Source: Sphingobium sp. DEHP117 (GTDB lineage Bacteria > Pseudomonadota > Alphaproteobacteria > Sphingomonadales > Sphingomonadaceae). From it: a DNA stretch of 64,000 bases. Each line of letters begins with the position of its first letter. The first letter of the stretch is position 1. Below the pieces are notes generated by a model. The model did no database searches and was not told the origin of the DNA. It worked only from the letters and a program-made list of their open reading frames with translations. Shown here piece after piece: positions 41,859 through 52,506 of the stretch. The DNA lies in NCBI RefSeq assembly GCF_030867385.1, contig NZ_JAPFBJ010000001.1, forward strand, positions 1,054,001 through 1,118,000. Reading direction: 5' to 3'. The translations under genes were made by a program, and so were the position numbers.

Positions 41859-41874
41859 GTATCAGGGCGGATCG

Positions 41875-43938
41875 TCACCCCGCCTTCAACAATCCCACCG
41901 CCGCATCCCGCTCAAACAGATAGAGGCACATGCGCGCCGCCTGACCCCGCGCGGAGGCCAGCCCACCGTCGCGCTCTATCAGCAGGCGCGCGTCGTCCCG
42001 CGCCATGTCTATGAGGTCCGATATGTCGGCATCGCCCGCAAGGCGGAACTTCTGCTCGCCGGATTGACGCGTGCCCAGATAATCCCCTGCCCCGCGCAGG
42101 CGAAGATCTTCCTCGGCGATCCGGAAGCCGTCGTTGGTCTCGCGCATCAGGGCAAGCCGCGCCCGCGCCGTTTCGGACAGCGCATTGCCGCGCAATAGAA
42201 GGCAGGTGGACGCCTTGTCGCCGCGCCCTACCCGCCCGCGCAACTGGTGCAGCTGGGCCAGCCCGAAGCGATCCGCGCCCTCGATGATCATCAGCGTCGC
42301 GTTGGGTACGTCGACGCCGACCTCGATCACGGTGGTTGCCACCAGAACGCTCGCCTCTCCGCTCGCGAATCGCGCCATTGCGGCGTCTTTCTCCGGCCCC
42401 TTCATCCGCCCGTGGACCAGAGCCACCTTGTCGCCAAAGCGCGCACGCAACGCCTGCGCCCGCGCCTCTGCCGCCGCCTGATCGGAGACCGCGCTTTCCT
42501 CGACCAGCGGGCACACCCAATAGGCCTGCCCCCCGCCAGCAATATGGCGGCCCAGCCCCTCCACCACGTCCACCAGCTTGTCGATAGAGCTGACGGTGGT
42601 GCGGATCGGCTGGCGGCCGGGCGGCATTTCGTCGAGACGGCTCACCTCCATGTCGCCATAATATGTAAGGGTGAGCGTACGCGGGATCGGCGTTGCCGTC
42701 ATCACCAGCATATGGGGGTTGAGCCGCGCCTTGGAGGCGAGCATCATGCGCTGGACGACCCCGAACCGGTGCTGCTCGTCGATCACAACCAGCCCCAGAT
42801 GGCGATAGCTCACCGCCTCCTGAAAAATCGCGTGCGTACCGACGAGAATGTCGATGCTGCCGTCTGCGAGTCCCATCAACGTCGCCTCGCGCGCCTTGCC
42901 CTTGTCCCGCCCGGTCAGGATCGCGATGTTCACCGGCACGCCCGAGAGCATGTTCCGCAACGTCTCATAATGCTGGCGCGCGAGGATCTCCGTAGGCGCC
43001 AGTAGCGCGCCCTGCATCCCGCTCTCGACCGCGCCGAGCAGCGCCATCAGCGCGACCCATGTCTTGCCGCTTCCCACATCGCCCTGCAACAGCCGCAGCA
43101 TCGGGTGGTTCTGCGCACAATCGCCATCTATCTCCGCCACCGAGCGGCGCTGCGCTCCTGTCGGCGCGAAGGGCAGCTTCACGGCATCGCGCAGGGCTCC
43201 GGTTGGGCGGATCGGCTCGGCTCGGCGCTGGCGCGAGGCGGCGCGCACCAGCATCAGCGCGAGCTGGCCGGAGAATATCTCGTCATAGGCGAGGCGGCGG
43301 CGGGCCTCCCGGCTGTTCGGGCTGGCGTGGGCGCTCAAAAGACTGTCATGCCAGCCCTTCCAGCCGTGTGAACCGAGCACCGAAGCGTCGATCCACTCCG
43401 GCATCTCCGGCGCGCGCGACAGTGCCTCACTCACAAGGTCGCGCATGCGGGCGTTGGTGATCCCTTCGGACAGCGGATAGACCGGCTCCATCACCGGTAT
43501 CTGCAATGCCTCCTCGAGCAGGCCGACATGATCCGGGTGGATGACCTGGAGCTGATCGCCATAGGCCTCCAGCTTGCCGGAAATGACACGCGGTTCGCCG
43601 ATGGGGAGCAGCTTGCGCGGCCAACCGCTGTTTTTGCCGAAATAGACCAGCGCCACGCCGTTGCCCGCGCCATCGACCGCCCAGACGCGGAACGGCGCGC
43701 GAGGCGAACCCCCCGCGCGATAATCGGTGGGGGTCAGTGTGATGATGATGGTGCGGCCGATATCGTTGTGATCAAGCCGCGAAACGCGGTGCCGCTCCAC
43801 CCAGCCGGTCGGCAGATGGAAGGCGAGATCGACCATCTTGGTGAGGCCCAGCCGGTCGAGCGGCTTCGACAGCGCGTTGCCCACGCCCTTCAGCACCGAA
43901 ATTTCGGCAAACAGCGGATTGAGAAGTTCGGGTCTCAT
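41875..43938 (-). CDS. recG: ATP-dependent DNA helicase RecG
   Basis: RecG remodels stalled replication forks and branched DNA. The 687-residue protein has an N-terminal OB-fold wedge domain and the helicase core: Walker A in LLQGDVGSGKTWVALMAL, DEQHRFG as the DExH box, then [34 protein letters not shown]-terminal RecG segment follows (LRLRGAGDYLGTRQSGEQKFRLA). It is convergent with tyrS and divergent from sdhE. Confidence 0.97.
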   Translation of the reverse strand: MRPELLNPLFAEISVLKGVGNALSKPLDRLGLTKMVDLAFHLPTGWVERHRVSRLDHNDIGRTIIITLTPTDYRAGGSPRAPFRVWAVDGAGNGVALVYFGKNSGWPRKLLPIGEPRVISGKLEAYGDQLQVIHPDHVGLLEEALQIPVMEPVYPLSEGITNARMRDLVSEALSRAPEMPEWIDASVLGSHGWKGWHDSLLSAHASPNSREARRRLAYDEIFSGQLALMLVRAASRQRRAEPIRPTGALRDAVKLPFAPTGAQRRSVAEIDGDCAQNHPMLRLLQGDVGSGKTWVALMALLGAVESGMQGALLAPTEILARQHYETLRNMLSGVPVNIAILTGRDKGKAREATLMGLADGSIDILVGTHAIFQEAVSYRHLGLVVIDEQHRFGVVQRMMLASKARLNPHMLVMTATPIPRTLTLTYYGDMEVSRLDEMPPGRQPIRTTVSSIDKLVDVVEGLGRHIAGGGQAYWVCPLVEESAVSDQAAAEARAQALRARFGDKVALVHGRMKGPEKDAAMARFASGEASVLVATTVIEVGVDVPNATLMIIEGADRFGLAQLHQLRGRVGRGDKASTCLLLRGNALSETARARLALMRETNDGFRIAEEDLRLRGAGDYLGTRQSGEQKFRLAGDADISDLIDMARDDARLLIERDGGLASARGQAARMCLYLFERDAAVGLLKAG

Positions 43939-44003
43939 AGCTATGCGGGCTTGCTTAGCTCAGCCCGATGGCGGGAGCAAACACCTCTGGGACCCAAGAA
44001 GCC

Positions 44004-44270
44004 ATGCAAGACGATCCCCGCCTGCGCCGCCTCCATTTCCGCGCATGGCATCGCGGCACGCGCGAGGCCGATTACATGGTCGGCGGCTTCTTCGACCGCT
44101 ATGGCGCTGGCTGGGGCGAGGCGGAGATCGCGTGGTTCGAGGAGCTGCTGGAAGAGCAGGATGTCGACATCATGGCATGGGGGCTGGGAACGGCCTTGGT
44201 GCCCGAGCGGTTTGACGGGTCTTTGATGGACCAATTCAAGAAGCTGGATTTTATCTCGATCCCCAAATGA
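44004..44270 (+). CDS. sdhE: FAD assembly factor SdhE
   Basis: An 88-residue helical protein of the SdhE/SDHAF2 family that promotes flavin attachment to succinate dehydrogenase. The signature RGxxE region is visible as FRAWHRGTREADYMVGGFFDRY, and the later WFEELLEEQDVDIMAWGLG also fits. The ATG at 44004 gives the normal N-terminus; a start at 43968 would add 12 residues. The stop overlaps the mfd start (ATGA), a coupling between a respiratory assembly factor and a repair translocase that is widespread in alphaproteobacteria as a gene order. Confidence 0.9.
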   Translation: MQDDPRLRRLHFRAWHRGTREADYMVGGFFDRYGAGWGEAEIAWFEELLEEQDVDIMAWGLGTALVPERFDGSLMDQFKKLDFISIPK

Positions 44271-47200
44271 CCGATCTTAACCGCATCCTCTCTTCCCGCG
44301 CGCCGCTGACGCTGGCAGGTGCGCCGAACGGGTTCTTGCCCCTGTTGCTCAGCGACCTGGCGCGCGCGGCTGCGGGTGGCGGCTCCGCGCGCCGGGCCGT
44401 GTTCATCGCGCCGGACGAGCAGGCGATGCTGGCCGTGGCGGATGCGGCCGCGTGGTTCGCGCCGGAGCTGGAGGTTGTGACCATCCCGGCTTGGGACTGC
44501 CTGCCCTATGACCGCGCGTCGCCCTCGCTGCGCAGTGCGGCGCAGAGGCTGGCCGGGCTGCACGCCTTGCAGGCACCGGTCAAAGGGCCGCAGTTGGTGC
44601 TCACGACGGCGGCGGCGGTGCTGCAAAAGACGCTCACGCCGTTTCGCGTGCGACAGCTTGTGGCGAGGCTCGCGCCCAATGAGCGTATCGCGATCGAAAC
44701 GCTGACGAAACTGCTTCAGGCGAACGGATACAGCCGCACGGATACCGTGCACGATGCTGGCGAATATGCGGTGCGCGGCGGCATTGTCGATCTATTCCCC
44801 GGCGGCGCGAAAGAGCCGCTACGCCTCGATTTCTTCGGCGACGAGATAGAGACGTTGCGCAGCTTCGATCCGCACACCCAGCGCTCGACCGGCGACGTGC
44901 CGAGCTTTACCGTGCTGCCCGCATCCGAAGCGCTGTTGGACGAAGAGACGATCAAGCGCTTCCGTGGACGCTATCGGGAACTGTTCGGTGCATCCGCCAC
45001 CGGCGATCCGCTCTATCAGGCGGTGAGCGATGGGCGGCGGCTGGCCGGCATGGAGCACTGGCTGCCCCTGTTTGAAGAACGCCTCGTGCCGCTCGCCGAC
45101 CATTGGGGTGCGGATGCGCTGGTGGTGCGCGATGGCGGCGTGACCGGCGCGGCGCAGTCCCGGCTGGAGGCGATCACCGATTATCACGCCAACCGGGTGG
45201 CGGCATTGAAGGGCGATCCGGGCAGCTATCGCCCGCTTGAGCCGGACCAGCTCTATCTCACGCGCGCGGAGTGGGACGGCGCGATCACCGCGCAGCCCAT
45301 GCACATCACCTCGCCCTTCCATGAACCGGAAAGCGGGTCGGTGGTCGATTTCGGGGTCGATGCCGCGCGGGATTTTGCGCCCGAGCGCGCGCAGAACGCC
45401 AATGTCTATGACGCGGTTGCGGTCCATATCGAGAACCAGCGCAAGGCCAAAGATACCGGACAAAGCCGCAAGATCATCATCGCCAGCTATTCCGGCGGCG
45501 CGCGGGAGCGGCTTTCCGGCCTGTTGACCGAGCACAAGGCGGGCGCGCTCGCTCAGGCCGACAGCTGGCAAGAAGCGCAGGGACTGGCCGCCAAGGGCGC
45601 GACGGCGCTCGTCGTGCTGCCGCTCGACCACGGCTTTACCACCGCCGACGTCACGCTGTTGACCGAGCAGGACATGCTGGGCGACCGGCTGGTGCGGCGC
45701 GCCAAGCGCAAGAAGAGTACAGACGCCTTCCTCGCCGAGCTGGCGACGCTGACGCCGGGCGATCTTGTCGTCCACGCCGATCATGGCATCGGCAAATATG
45801 AGGGACTGACCTCGATCCCCGTCGGCAACGCGCCCCATGACTGCGTGGCATTGGAATATGCGGGCGGCGACAAGCTCTATGTGCCGGTCGAGAATCTCGA
45901 TGTCCTCTCGCGCTATGGCGCGGAGAATGAGGGCGTAGCGCTCGATCGACTGGGCGGCGAGGCGTGGCAGCGGCGCAAGGCGCGGATGAAGGAGCGCATC
46001 CGCGAGATCGCGGGTGAGCTGCTGAAAGTGGCGGCGGCGCGCGCGCTGCGTCCTGCACCGGTGGCCGAGCCGGACAGCGGCGGCTACCCCGCGTTCGTCG
46101 ACCGCTTTCCCTATGACGAGACCGAGGATCAGGACCGCGCGATCGCCGATGTGATTGAGGATCTGAGCGCCGGCAGGCCGATGGACCGGCTGGTGTGCGG
46201 CGATGTCGGCTTCGGCAAGACCGAGGTGGCGCTGCGCGGGGCGTTCGTCGCGGCGATGGCGGGCATGCAGGTGGCGCTGATCTGCCCTACCACCCTGCTC
46301 GCGCGCCAGCATCACCGCCATTTCGTAGAGCGGTTCGCCGGTTTCCCGCTCAACATCGGTCGCCTTTCCCGCCTCGTGCCCGCCGCCGAGGCCGCCAAGA
46401 CCAAGGAAGGGCTGGCAGACGGCACGATCGACATCGTCGTCGGCACCCATGCGCTGCTTACCAAGGGGCTGGAATTCAAGCGCCTCGGCCTCGTGATCGT
46501 GGACGAAGAGCAGCGCTTCGGCGTTGTTCACAAGGAGCGGCTGAAGCAATTGAAGACCGACGTGCATGTGCTGACGCTGACGGCGACGCCGATCCCGCGC
46601 ACATTGCAGATGGCGATGAGCGGCCTGCGCGAGCTGTCGGTGATCCAGACTCCACCGGTCGATCGTCTCGCGGTGCGCACCTATGTGATGCCGTGGGACG
46701 GCGTGGTAATCCGCGAGGCGCTATTGCGCGAGCATTATCGCGGCGGGCAGAGCTTTTTCGTCGTCCCGCGCATCACGGACCTCACCGAAATCGAAGACTT
46801 CCTGCGCGAGCAGGTGCCGGAGGTGAAGCCTGTCGTCGCCCATGGCCAGATGGCGGCGGGCGAAGTGGAAGAGCGCATGTCCGCTTTTTACGACAAGAAA
46901 TATGACGTGCTGCTCTCCACCACCATCGTCGAGAGCGGGCTGGACATACCGAGCGCCAACACGCTGATCATCCACCGGGCGGATCGCTTTGGCCTCGCCC
47001 AGCTTTATCAGCTGCGCGGCCGGGTTGGACGCAGCAAGACGCGCGCATATGCCTATTTCACCACGCCCGCCGACCGGATCATCACCGAGACAGCAGAAAA
47101 GCGCCTCAAGGTGCTGTCAGACCTCGATACGCTGGGTGCTGGATTCCAGCTTGCGAGCCATGACCTCGATATTCGCGGCGCGGGCAATCTGGTGGGAGAT

Positions 47201-47761
47201 GAGCAATCCGGCCACATCAAGGAGGTGGGGTTCGAGCTGTATCAGTCGATGCTGGAGGAAGCGATCCTGGAGGCGAAATCCGGTGGTTCGACCGACTTCG
47301 TGCCGCGTGATGCCTACTCGCCGCAGATCACGATCGACGCGCCGGTGCAGATCCCCGAGGATTATGTGCCCGATCTTGACCTGCGCATGGGCCTGTATCG
47401 TCGCCTCAACGATCTGGAGGATGCGCGCGGGGTTGAGGCGTTCGCGGCGGAGTTGATCGACCGGTTCGGCAAGCTGCCCACCGCCACCGAAAATCTGCTG
47501 ACCCTCATCCGCATCAAGCAGAATTGCGTGAAGGCAGGGATCGCGCGGCTCGATGTCGGCGGCAAGGGCGCGCTGGTGGCCTTCCACAACGACCAGTTCG
47601 GCAACCCCGCCGGGTTGATCGACTATGTGCAGCGGCTTCAGGGCACCGCAAAGCTGCGGCCGGACAACAAGCTCGTCATCACCCGCGCGTGGAAAGACGG
47701 CGCCGCGCGCCTGCATGCGGGTTTGCAGCTCTCCAAGGGATTGGCGAAGGTGGCGGGTTAA
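44267..47761 (+). CDS. mfd: Transcription-repair coupling factor Mfd
   Basis: Mfd pushes stalled RNA polymerase off damaged DNA and recruits UvrA. The 1164-residue protein has the N-terminal UvrB-like module ([14 protein letters not shown]...[15 protein letters not shown]) and the CarD-like polymerase-interaction domain ([23 protein letters not shown]). The RecG-like motor has Walker [16 protein letters not shown], Walker [19 protein letters not shown], and [24 protein letters not shown]-terminal TRCF domain completes it. The last bases overlap the convergent EAL gene. Confidence 0.97.
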   Translation: MTDLNRILSSRAPLTLAGAPNGFLPLLLSDLARAAAGGGSARRAVFIAPDEQAMLAVADAAAWFAPELEVVTIPAWDCLPYDRASPSLRSAAQRLAGLHALQAPVKGPQLVLTTAAAVLQKTLTPFRVRQLVARLAPNERIAIETLTKLLQANGYSRTDTVHDAGEYAVRGGIVDLFPGGAKEPLRLDFFGDEIETLRSFDPHTQRSTGDVPSFTVLPASEALLDEETIKRFRGRYRELFGASATGDPLYQAVSDGRRLAGMEHWLPLFEERLVPLADHWGADALVVRDGGVTGAAQSRLEAITDYHANRVAALKGDPGSYRPLEPDQLYLTRAEWDGAITAQPMHITSPFHEPESGSVVDFGVDAARDFAPERAQNANVYDAVAVHIENQRKAKDTGQSRKIIIASYSGGARERLSGLLTEHKAGALAQADSWQEAQGLAAKGATALVVLPLDHGFTTADVTLLTEQDMLGDRLVRRAKRKKSTDAFLAELATLTPGDLVVHADHGIGKYEGLTSIPVGNAPHDCVALEYAGGDKLYVPVENLDVLSRYGAENEGVALDRLGGEAWQRRKARMKERIREIAGELLKVAAARALRPAPVAEPDSGGYPAFVDRFPYDETEDQDRAIADVIEDLSAGRPMDRLVCGDVGFGKTEVALRGAFVAAMAGMQVALICPTTLLARQHHRHFVERFAGFPLNIGRLSRLVPAAEAAKTKEGLADGTIDIVVGTHALLTKGLEFKRLGLVIVDEEQRFGVVHKERLKQLKTDVHVLTLTATPIPRTLQMAMSGLRELSVIQTPPVDRLAVRTYVMPWDGVVIREALLREHYRGGQSFFVVPRITDLTEIEDFLREQVPEVKPVVAHGQMAAGEVEERMSAFYDKKYDVLLSTTIVESGLDIPSANTLIIHRADRFGLAQLYQLRGRVGRSKTRAYAYFTTPADRIITETAEKRLKVLSDLDTLGAGFQLASHDLDIRGAGNLVGDEQSGHIKEVGFELYQSMLEEAILEAKSGGSTDFVPRDAYSPQITIDAPVQIPEDYVPDLDLRMGLYRRLNDLEDARGVEAFAAELIDRFGKLPTATENLLTLIRIKQNCVKAGIARLDVGGKGALVAFHNDQFGNPAGLIDYVQRLQGTAKLRPDNKLVITRAWKDGAARLHAGLQLSKGLAKVAG

Positions 47762-49053
47762 CCCGCCTTTTCCACCATCTCCACCAGCTCCGCGCTGGTG
47801 ACCGGGCGCGAGCGCAGGAAGCCCTGATAGATGTCGCAACCCTCACGCGCCAGCAGCGTGAGCTGTTCCTCGCTCTCCACCCCTTCGGTGATGACCGTGA
47901 GCGCCAGGGACTTGGCCATCGATATGATGGCGCGCAATATGATGCGATCCCGCGGCGTGCCGAGAATGTCGCGGCTGAGGCTGTGGTCTATCTTCAGATA
48001 ATCGGGATGCAGCGCCTTCAGATAGGCGAGGCTGGAATAGCCGGTGCCGAAATCGTCGATCGCGACGCGCAGCCCCTCCTTGCGCAGCTCGGCGAGCAGT
48101 GCAGCAGCCTGCTCGATATTCTCGATAAGGCCGCTCTCGGTGATCTCCACTGTTACGCGCTCACGGGGGAACCCGCTGGCATCGATCATGGCGAGCATGT
48201 GGCCGGTGAAGTCCGCCTGCGCGAGGTCTACCGCCGTCACATTGATGGACAGGCGCAGTTTCGACAGGCCTTCCGGCCACTGCCCGGCCTCCTCCAGCGC
48301 GCGACACTGAATGTGGCGGGAGAGCGGTAGCAGGAAATCGGCGCGGTCCGCCGCCTGGAACAGGGTTCCGGCGTCCAGCTGGCCCAGTTGCGCATGGTTC
48401 CAGCGCGCGAGTGCCTCTACGCCGATGATCGCATCGTTGAGGCTGTCATATTGCGGCTGATAGACGATGCCGATCTCTCCGCGATCCAGCGCGAGCCGAA
48501 GATCAGCATCCAGCCGATCATGCTCATCGCCGCCGGGGACCAGGCCGGAGCGCACGCAAATCTCGCTGGTGGCGGAGCGGCGCGCATCGGCCAGCGCAGC
48601 GGTGGCGCGGCGCAGCAGGCCGGAGGGGTCGTCCCCCGCCACCGGCGCGGCGATGCCGCAGCGCGCAGTGAGCCTGATCATGCTGTCTTCCGCCATGAAC
48701 GGGCGCGAGACCGCCGACAATATGAGGCGGGCGATATCCTCCGCCGCCACTTCGAGCGATGCGGGGAAAGCGACGAGAAACTCTGTCCCACTCATACGCG
48801 CGATGAGGGCCTCGCTGCCCAATATTCCCTCCAGCCGCGCTGTGATCGCCTGTGCTACGCGCAGCAAAATGGCGTCGCCCATCTGGTGCCCATAGGCGGC
48901 GTTGACGCTGGCGAACTGGCTGATGCCGATGAGTATGCACGCGCCGACCCCGCCACCGCCGCCCGGAGCCAGCCGCCGGTCCAGCCAGTCGCGCGCGCTG
49001 CTGCGCGAAGCCAGCCCCGTCAGCGCGTCTAAGTCACTATGATCATCCGTCAT
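47758..49053 (-). CDS. EAL-domain cyclic-di-GMP phosphodiesterase with degenerate GGDEF domain
   Basis: A 431-residue cytoplasmic protein: residues about 1-165 are a GGDEF-type domain whose active motif is degenerate (LIARMSGTEFLVAF, SGTEF in place of GGDEF), so it is unlikely to make cyclic di-GMP. The following EAL domain is intact in its visible motifs (GIVYQPQYDSLNDAIIGVEALARW; RVTVEITESGLIEN; VAIDDFGTGYSSLAYLKALHPDYLKIDHS; TEGVESEEQL), so it probably degrades cyclic di-GMP. No sensor domain or membrane segment. Its 3' end overlaps mfd by four bases, tail to tail. Confidence 0.92.
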   Translation of the reverse strand: MTDDHSDLDALTGLASRSSARDWLDRRLAPGGGGGVGACILIGISQFASVNAAYGHQMGDAILLRVAQAITARLEGILGSEALIARMSGTEFLVAFPASLEVAAEDIARLILSAVSRPFMAEDSMIRLTARCGIAAPVAGDDPSGLLRRATAALADARRSATSEICVRSGLVPGGDEHDRLDADLRLALDRGEIGIVYQPQYDSLNDAIIGVEALARWNHAQLGQLDAGTLFQAADRADFLLPLSRHIQCRALEEAGQWPEGLSKLRLSINVTAVDLAQADFTGHMLAMIDASGFPRERVTVEITESGLIENIEQAAALLAELRKEGLRVAIDDFGTGYSSLAYLKALHPDYLKIDHSLSRDILGTPRDRIILRAIISMAKSLALTVITEGVESEEQLTLLAREGCDIYQGFLRSRPVTSAELVEMVEKAG

Positions 49054-49186
49054 TCAGCTGTGCCGCCGCGCGTCAGAGAGTGCGTCCATCAAAACGCCAT
49101 ATACCCATGAGGTTACTCATCGCTTAGCGCGCGGGCAAGTGTGTGCGGCCCTTGCGCAGGCCCCCGGCATGGCCTAGCTATGCGCC

Positions 49187-50209
49187 ATGCGTAGCGCTGC
49201 CGCCCCGATCAACCACTCCATGACCGATGGCTTTGGCCGCCGGATCGAATATCTGCGCATTTCCGTGACCGACCGGTGCGATCTGCGCTGCCGCTATTGC
49301 ATGGCCGAGAAGATGACCTTCCTGCCGCGCAACGAGGTGCTGAGCCTGGAAGAAATCGCGATTATCGCGGACAGGTTCATCGCGCGCGGGGTGCGCAAAA
49401 TCCGCCTGTCGGGCGGCGAACCGCTGGTGCGTCGCGATTTCATGGAACTAGCGCGGCGGATCGGACGGCATCTGGACGGCGGCGGGCTTGACGAGCTTAC
49501 GCTCACCACCAACGGCACGCACCTGGCCGAACATGCCGAGGCGCTGTTCGATGCTGGGATGCGTCGGATCAACGTCAGCCTCGATAGCCTCGACCCGGAG
49601 CGATTTGCATTTATCACGCGCGGCGGCGACCTCGACAAGGTGCTGGGCGGGATCGCAGCGGCGAAGGCAGCGGGGCTGCGCGTCAAGATCAACATGGTTG
49701 CGCTCAAAGGCTTTAACGACGACGCGTTCCTGCCCATGCTGCGCTGGTGCGCTAATCACGGGCACGACCTGACGCTGATCGAGACGATGCCTCTGGGCGA
49801 TACCGGCGAGGACCGGACGGACCGCTATCTGCCACTTGGCGAGGCGGTGACGCAGATCGAGGCTAGCCATCCGCTCTCCCCCCTGACCTATCGCAGCGGC
49901 GGCCCCGCGCGCTATTTCTCGGCCCAAGGCATGGAGCATATCCGCCTCGGCCTCATCACGCCGCTGAGCAACAATTTCTGCGCAGGCTGCAACCGCATGC
50001 GCCTCACGTGCGAGGGCAAGATCTTCATGTGCCTCGGCCATGAGGACCATGTCGACCTCAAGACTGCCTATCGCACCGGGGGGGGCGAGGCGGTGGATGA
50101 CGCGCTCGACCGGGCGCTCATCGCCAAGCCGCTGGCTCATGGCTTCGCCATCGGTCCCGACGGCACCTATGGCCAGACCCGTCGCCACATGAACGTCACC
50201 GGCGGATGA
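49187..50209 (+). CDS. moaA: GTP 3',8-cyclase MoaA, housekeeping copy
   Basis: The second MoaA of the window, with the radical-SAM motif CDLRCRYCMAEKM, the C-terminal cluster motif FCAGCNRMRLTCEGKIFMCLGH and the terminal double glycine (NVTGG). It differs clearly from the nar-linked copy and has high-GC, alphaproteobacterial character. The start may be ATG 49187 or ATG 49220 (MTDGFGRRIEYLRISVTDRC); neither has a strong ribosome-binding site. The stop overlaps nadK (ATGA). Confidence 0.94.
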   Translation: MRSAAAPINHSMTDGFGRRIEYLRISVTDRCDLRCRYCMAEKMTFLPRNEVLSLEEIAIIADRFIARGVRKIRLSGGEPLVRRDFMELARRIGRHLDGGGLDELTLTTNGTHLAEHAEALFDAGMRRINVSLDSLDPERFAFITRGGDLDKVLGGIAAAKAAGLRVKINMVALKGFNDDAFLPMLRWCANHGHDLTLIETMPLGDTGEDRTDRYLPLGEAVTQIEASHPLSPLTYRSGGPARYFSAQGMEHIRLGLITPLSNNFCAGCNRMRLTCEGKIFMCLGHEDHVDLKTAYRTGGGEAVDDALDRALIAKPLAHGFAIGPDGTYGQTRRHMNVTGG

Positions 50210-50970
50210 GCAGGGCGCTGCTGGTGTCGCCCACCCCTGCCGCCCGCGCGGCGGAGGAGCGGTTGCGCGGATCCTATGAATTCGTGCCGGAAGGCGAAGC
50301 CGAGATGATTGTCGCGCTGGGCGGCGATGGCTTCATGCTTCAGGTGCTGCACCAGATGCTCGAAGCGCGCAGCATCAAGCCGGTGTTCGGCATGAACCTC
50401 GGGACGGTCGGCTTCCTGATGAATGAATGGCGGCTGGAGCGCCTCGAACAGCGCATTGCCGCCGCCAAGGAGTTCAAGGTCAATCCCCTGCGCATGACGG
50501 TGATGACCGTGGACGGCGAGGATATCTCGTTGCCCGCGATCAACGAAGTCTCTTTGCTGCGCGAAACCCGCCAGACCGCGCGGGTGGAGGTCTCGGTCAA
50601 CGGCAGGGTCGCCCTACCCGAGCTGGTGTGTGACGGCGTGTTGGTGGCAACCCCGGCTGGTTCAACCGCCTATAATCTTTCGGCCCATGGCCCGATCCTC
50701 CCGCTAGGCTCCGGCCTCATAGCATTGACGCCGATCAGCCCGTTTCGCCCCCGGCGCTGGCGCGGCGCGATCCTGCCGGAGAGCACGCGGGTGAGCTTCA
50801 AGATACTGGAGGCTGAAAAACGTCCGGTCAGTGCGGTGGCCGACCAGCGCGAGGTGCGCGACGTCAGCTCGGTCGAGGTGGCGATAGACCGGGCTACCCC
50901 GCTCACCCTGTTGTTCGATCCCGAACATACGCTGGATGACCGGATCGCGGCCGAGCAGTTTATCGCCTGA
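50206..50970 (+). CDS. nadK: NAD kinase
   Basis: Phosphorylates NAD to NADP. The 254-residue protein has the glycine-rich kinase motif ALGGDGFMLQVLHQ, followed by NLGTVGFLMNEW and the second nucleotide-binding motif VATPAGSTAYNLSAHGPILPLGSG. It begins directly with LLVSPTPAARAAEERLRGSYEF, a short alphaproteobacterial form. Coupled to the upstream moaA by a four-base overlap. A tRNA gene follows about 100 bases later. Confidence 0.96.
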   Translation: MSRALLVSPTPAARAAEERLRGSYEFVPEGEAEMIVALGGDGFMLQVLHQMLEARSIKPVFGMNLGTVGFLMNEWRLERLEQRIAAAKEFKVNPLRMTVMTVDGEDISLPAINEVSLLRETRQTARVEVSVNGRVALPELVCDGVLVATPAGSTAYNLSAHGPILPLGSGLIALTPISPFRPRRWRGAILPESTRVSFKILEAEKRPVSAVADQREVRDVSSVEVAIDRATPLTLLFDPEHTLDDRIAAEQFIA

Positions 50971-51070
50971 CCGGCCGTTGCCATTATTTGCCCGCGCTGT
51001 GGCAGAATGGCCTTGCCTTCCCGCGAAAGGCGCTGCTATAGGCGCGGCCTGCCCAGCGAGAGCGGGCTGC

Positions 51071-51145
51071 TCCCCGATAGCTCAGCGGTAGAGCATTCGA
51101 CTGTTAATCGAATGGCCGTAGGTTCGAATCCTACTCGGGGAGCCA
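51071..51145 (+). tRNA. tRNA-Asn(GTT)
   Basis: A 75-base cloverleaf: the acceptor arm TCCCCGA pairs with TCGGGGA, with discriminator G and encoded CCA. The D-loop is AGCTCAGCGGTAGAGC. The anticodon stem TTCGA/TCGAA has loop CTGTTAA, giving anticodon GTT. The T-arm is GTAGGTTCGAATCCTAC. It decodes asparagine codons AAC and AAT. Confidence 0.97.
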
Positions 51146-51262
51146 CAATTTTCCAAATAAAACAGGTTCTTGCTGGGCATTCTTGTGCGTGCCTGCCAAG
51201 ATGCGGTTCCTGGCGTGGCTGAACGTCGCCCGGCGACAACGGCAACTTAGAGCTTATTCAAA

Positions 51263-52384
51263 TTAGCGCGCATTCAATGCCGTCGCGGCGTCAATATGGT
51301 TTAGACCAAGACTTTTGGCGACGGGGGCGCTGGTGAGCTGGCCTCTATGAACGGAGAGGCCTGAAACAAGGCCCGCATTCTTCACAATCCCCCCCACGCC
51401 ACCATCTGCCAATGCCAGACCGTAAGGCAAGGTTGCATTATTGAGCGCGTGGCTGGACGTGCGCGGCACGCTGCCCGGCATGTTGGCGACGCAATAGTGG
51501 ATGATGCCATCAACCTCATAGGTCGGCTCAGCATGGGTGGTGGCGTGGCTGGTCTCGAAGCAGCCGCCCTGGTCGATCGCGACATCAACCAGCACCGTGC
51601 GCGGTTTCATGAGCGCCAGCATATCGCGCGTAATCAGCTTGGGCGCGCTCGCGCCCGGCACAAGCACCGAGCCGATCACTACATCCGCCTGCCGGATTTC
51701 CTCTTCGATACCATCCAGCGTAGAGAAGCGTGTGCGCACCCTTCCTCCGAACAGCTCATCCAGTGCACGCAGGCGCGGGAGGGAACGTTCCACGATCGAC
51801 ACTTCGGCCCCGAGGCCCACAGCCATGCGCGCGGCGTGCGTGCCCACGACGCCGCCGCCCAGCACAACCACGCGCGCCGGTGCCACGCCCGGAACCCCGC
51901 CCATCAGCAAGCCGTTACCGCCGTTATAGGCGCGCGAGGCAGTCGCTGCCGCCTCGATCGACAGGCGCCCGGCCACCTCGCTCATCGGCGCGAGCAGGGG
52001 CAGGCCGTTGCCCTCGGTGACGGTTTCATAGGCGACGGCCGTGACGCCACTGTCCAGCAGGCCGCGCGTCTGCTCTGGATCGGGCGCGAGGTGAAGATAG
52101 GTGAAGAGTATCTGCCCTTCCCGCAACTGCGCCCACTCGCCAGGTTGCGGCTCCTTGACCTTGACGATCATCTCGGCGGCGGCGAACACCTGCGCGGCAT
52201 CGGCGGCAATGGTCGCGCCTGCCTGGGCATAGGCTGCATCGTCCGCGCCAATGCCCGCGCCCGCCCCGGTCTCGACCAGAACCGTGTGCCCATGCGCGAC
52301 ATATTCGCGCACCGCAGCAGGGGTCAGACCGACGCGAGCCTCCTGCTTTTTGATTTCCTTGGGAACGCCGACCAACATCGCCAC
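51263..52384 (-). CDS. ald: Alanine dehydrogenase
   Basis: NAD-dependent enzyme converting alanine to pyruvate and ammonia reversibly. The 373-residue protein opens [40 protein letters not shown]. Its NAD-binding region is [31 protein letters not shown], with [21 protein letters not shown] following. It is divergent from an Lrp/AsnC-family regulator 122 bases away, the standard arrangement for alanine-responsive control of ald. Confidence 0.96.
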   Translation of the reverse strand: MAMLVGVPKEIKKQEARVGLTPAAVREYVAHGHTVLVETGAGAGIGADDAAYAQAGATIAADAAQVFAAAEMIVKVKEPQPGEWAQLREGQILFTYLHLAPDPEQTRGLLDSGVTAVAYETVTEGNGLPLLAPMSEVAGRLSIEAAATASRAYNGGNGLLMGGVPGVAPARVVVLGGGVVGTHAARMAVGLGAEVSIVERSLPRLRALDELFGGRVRTRFSTLDGIEEEIRQADVVIGSVLVPGASAPKLITRDMLALMKPRTVLVDVAIDQGGCFETSHATTHAEPTYEVDGIIHYCVANMPGSVPRTSSHALNNATLPYGLALADGGVGGIVKNAGLVSGLSVHRGQLTSAPVAKSLGLNHIDAATALNAR

Positions 52385-52506
52385 TCTCCCGCAATAATGC
52401 AGTGTTCATCTATATCACGGATCGGCGACAAAATCTGTTCAACTTTTAATGATATTCCCCCTATTTGCTCGTATATTGATCGCCTTTTCTCAGGGAGACG
52501 CACAAA
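52385..52506. promoter_or_regulatory. Divergent ald / Lrp-type regulator promoter region
   Basis: The 122 bases between ald and its divergent regulator are clearly AT-rich (TATATCACGGATC, TTTTAATGATATTCC, TCGTATATTGATCG). This is as expected for a shared promoter region bound by an Lrp/AsnC-type octamer. No single operator could be fixed by eye. Confidence 0.5.

Noticed and set aside
44819..46567. A 582-codon minus-strand frame
   Set aside because: It is antisense to mfd, with shadow composition and no recognisable domain.
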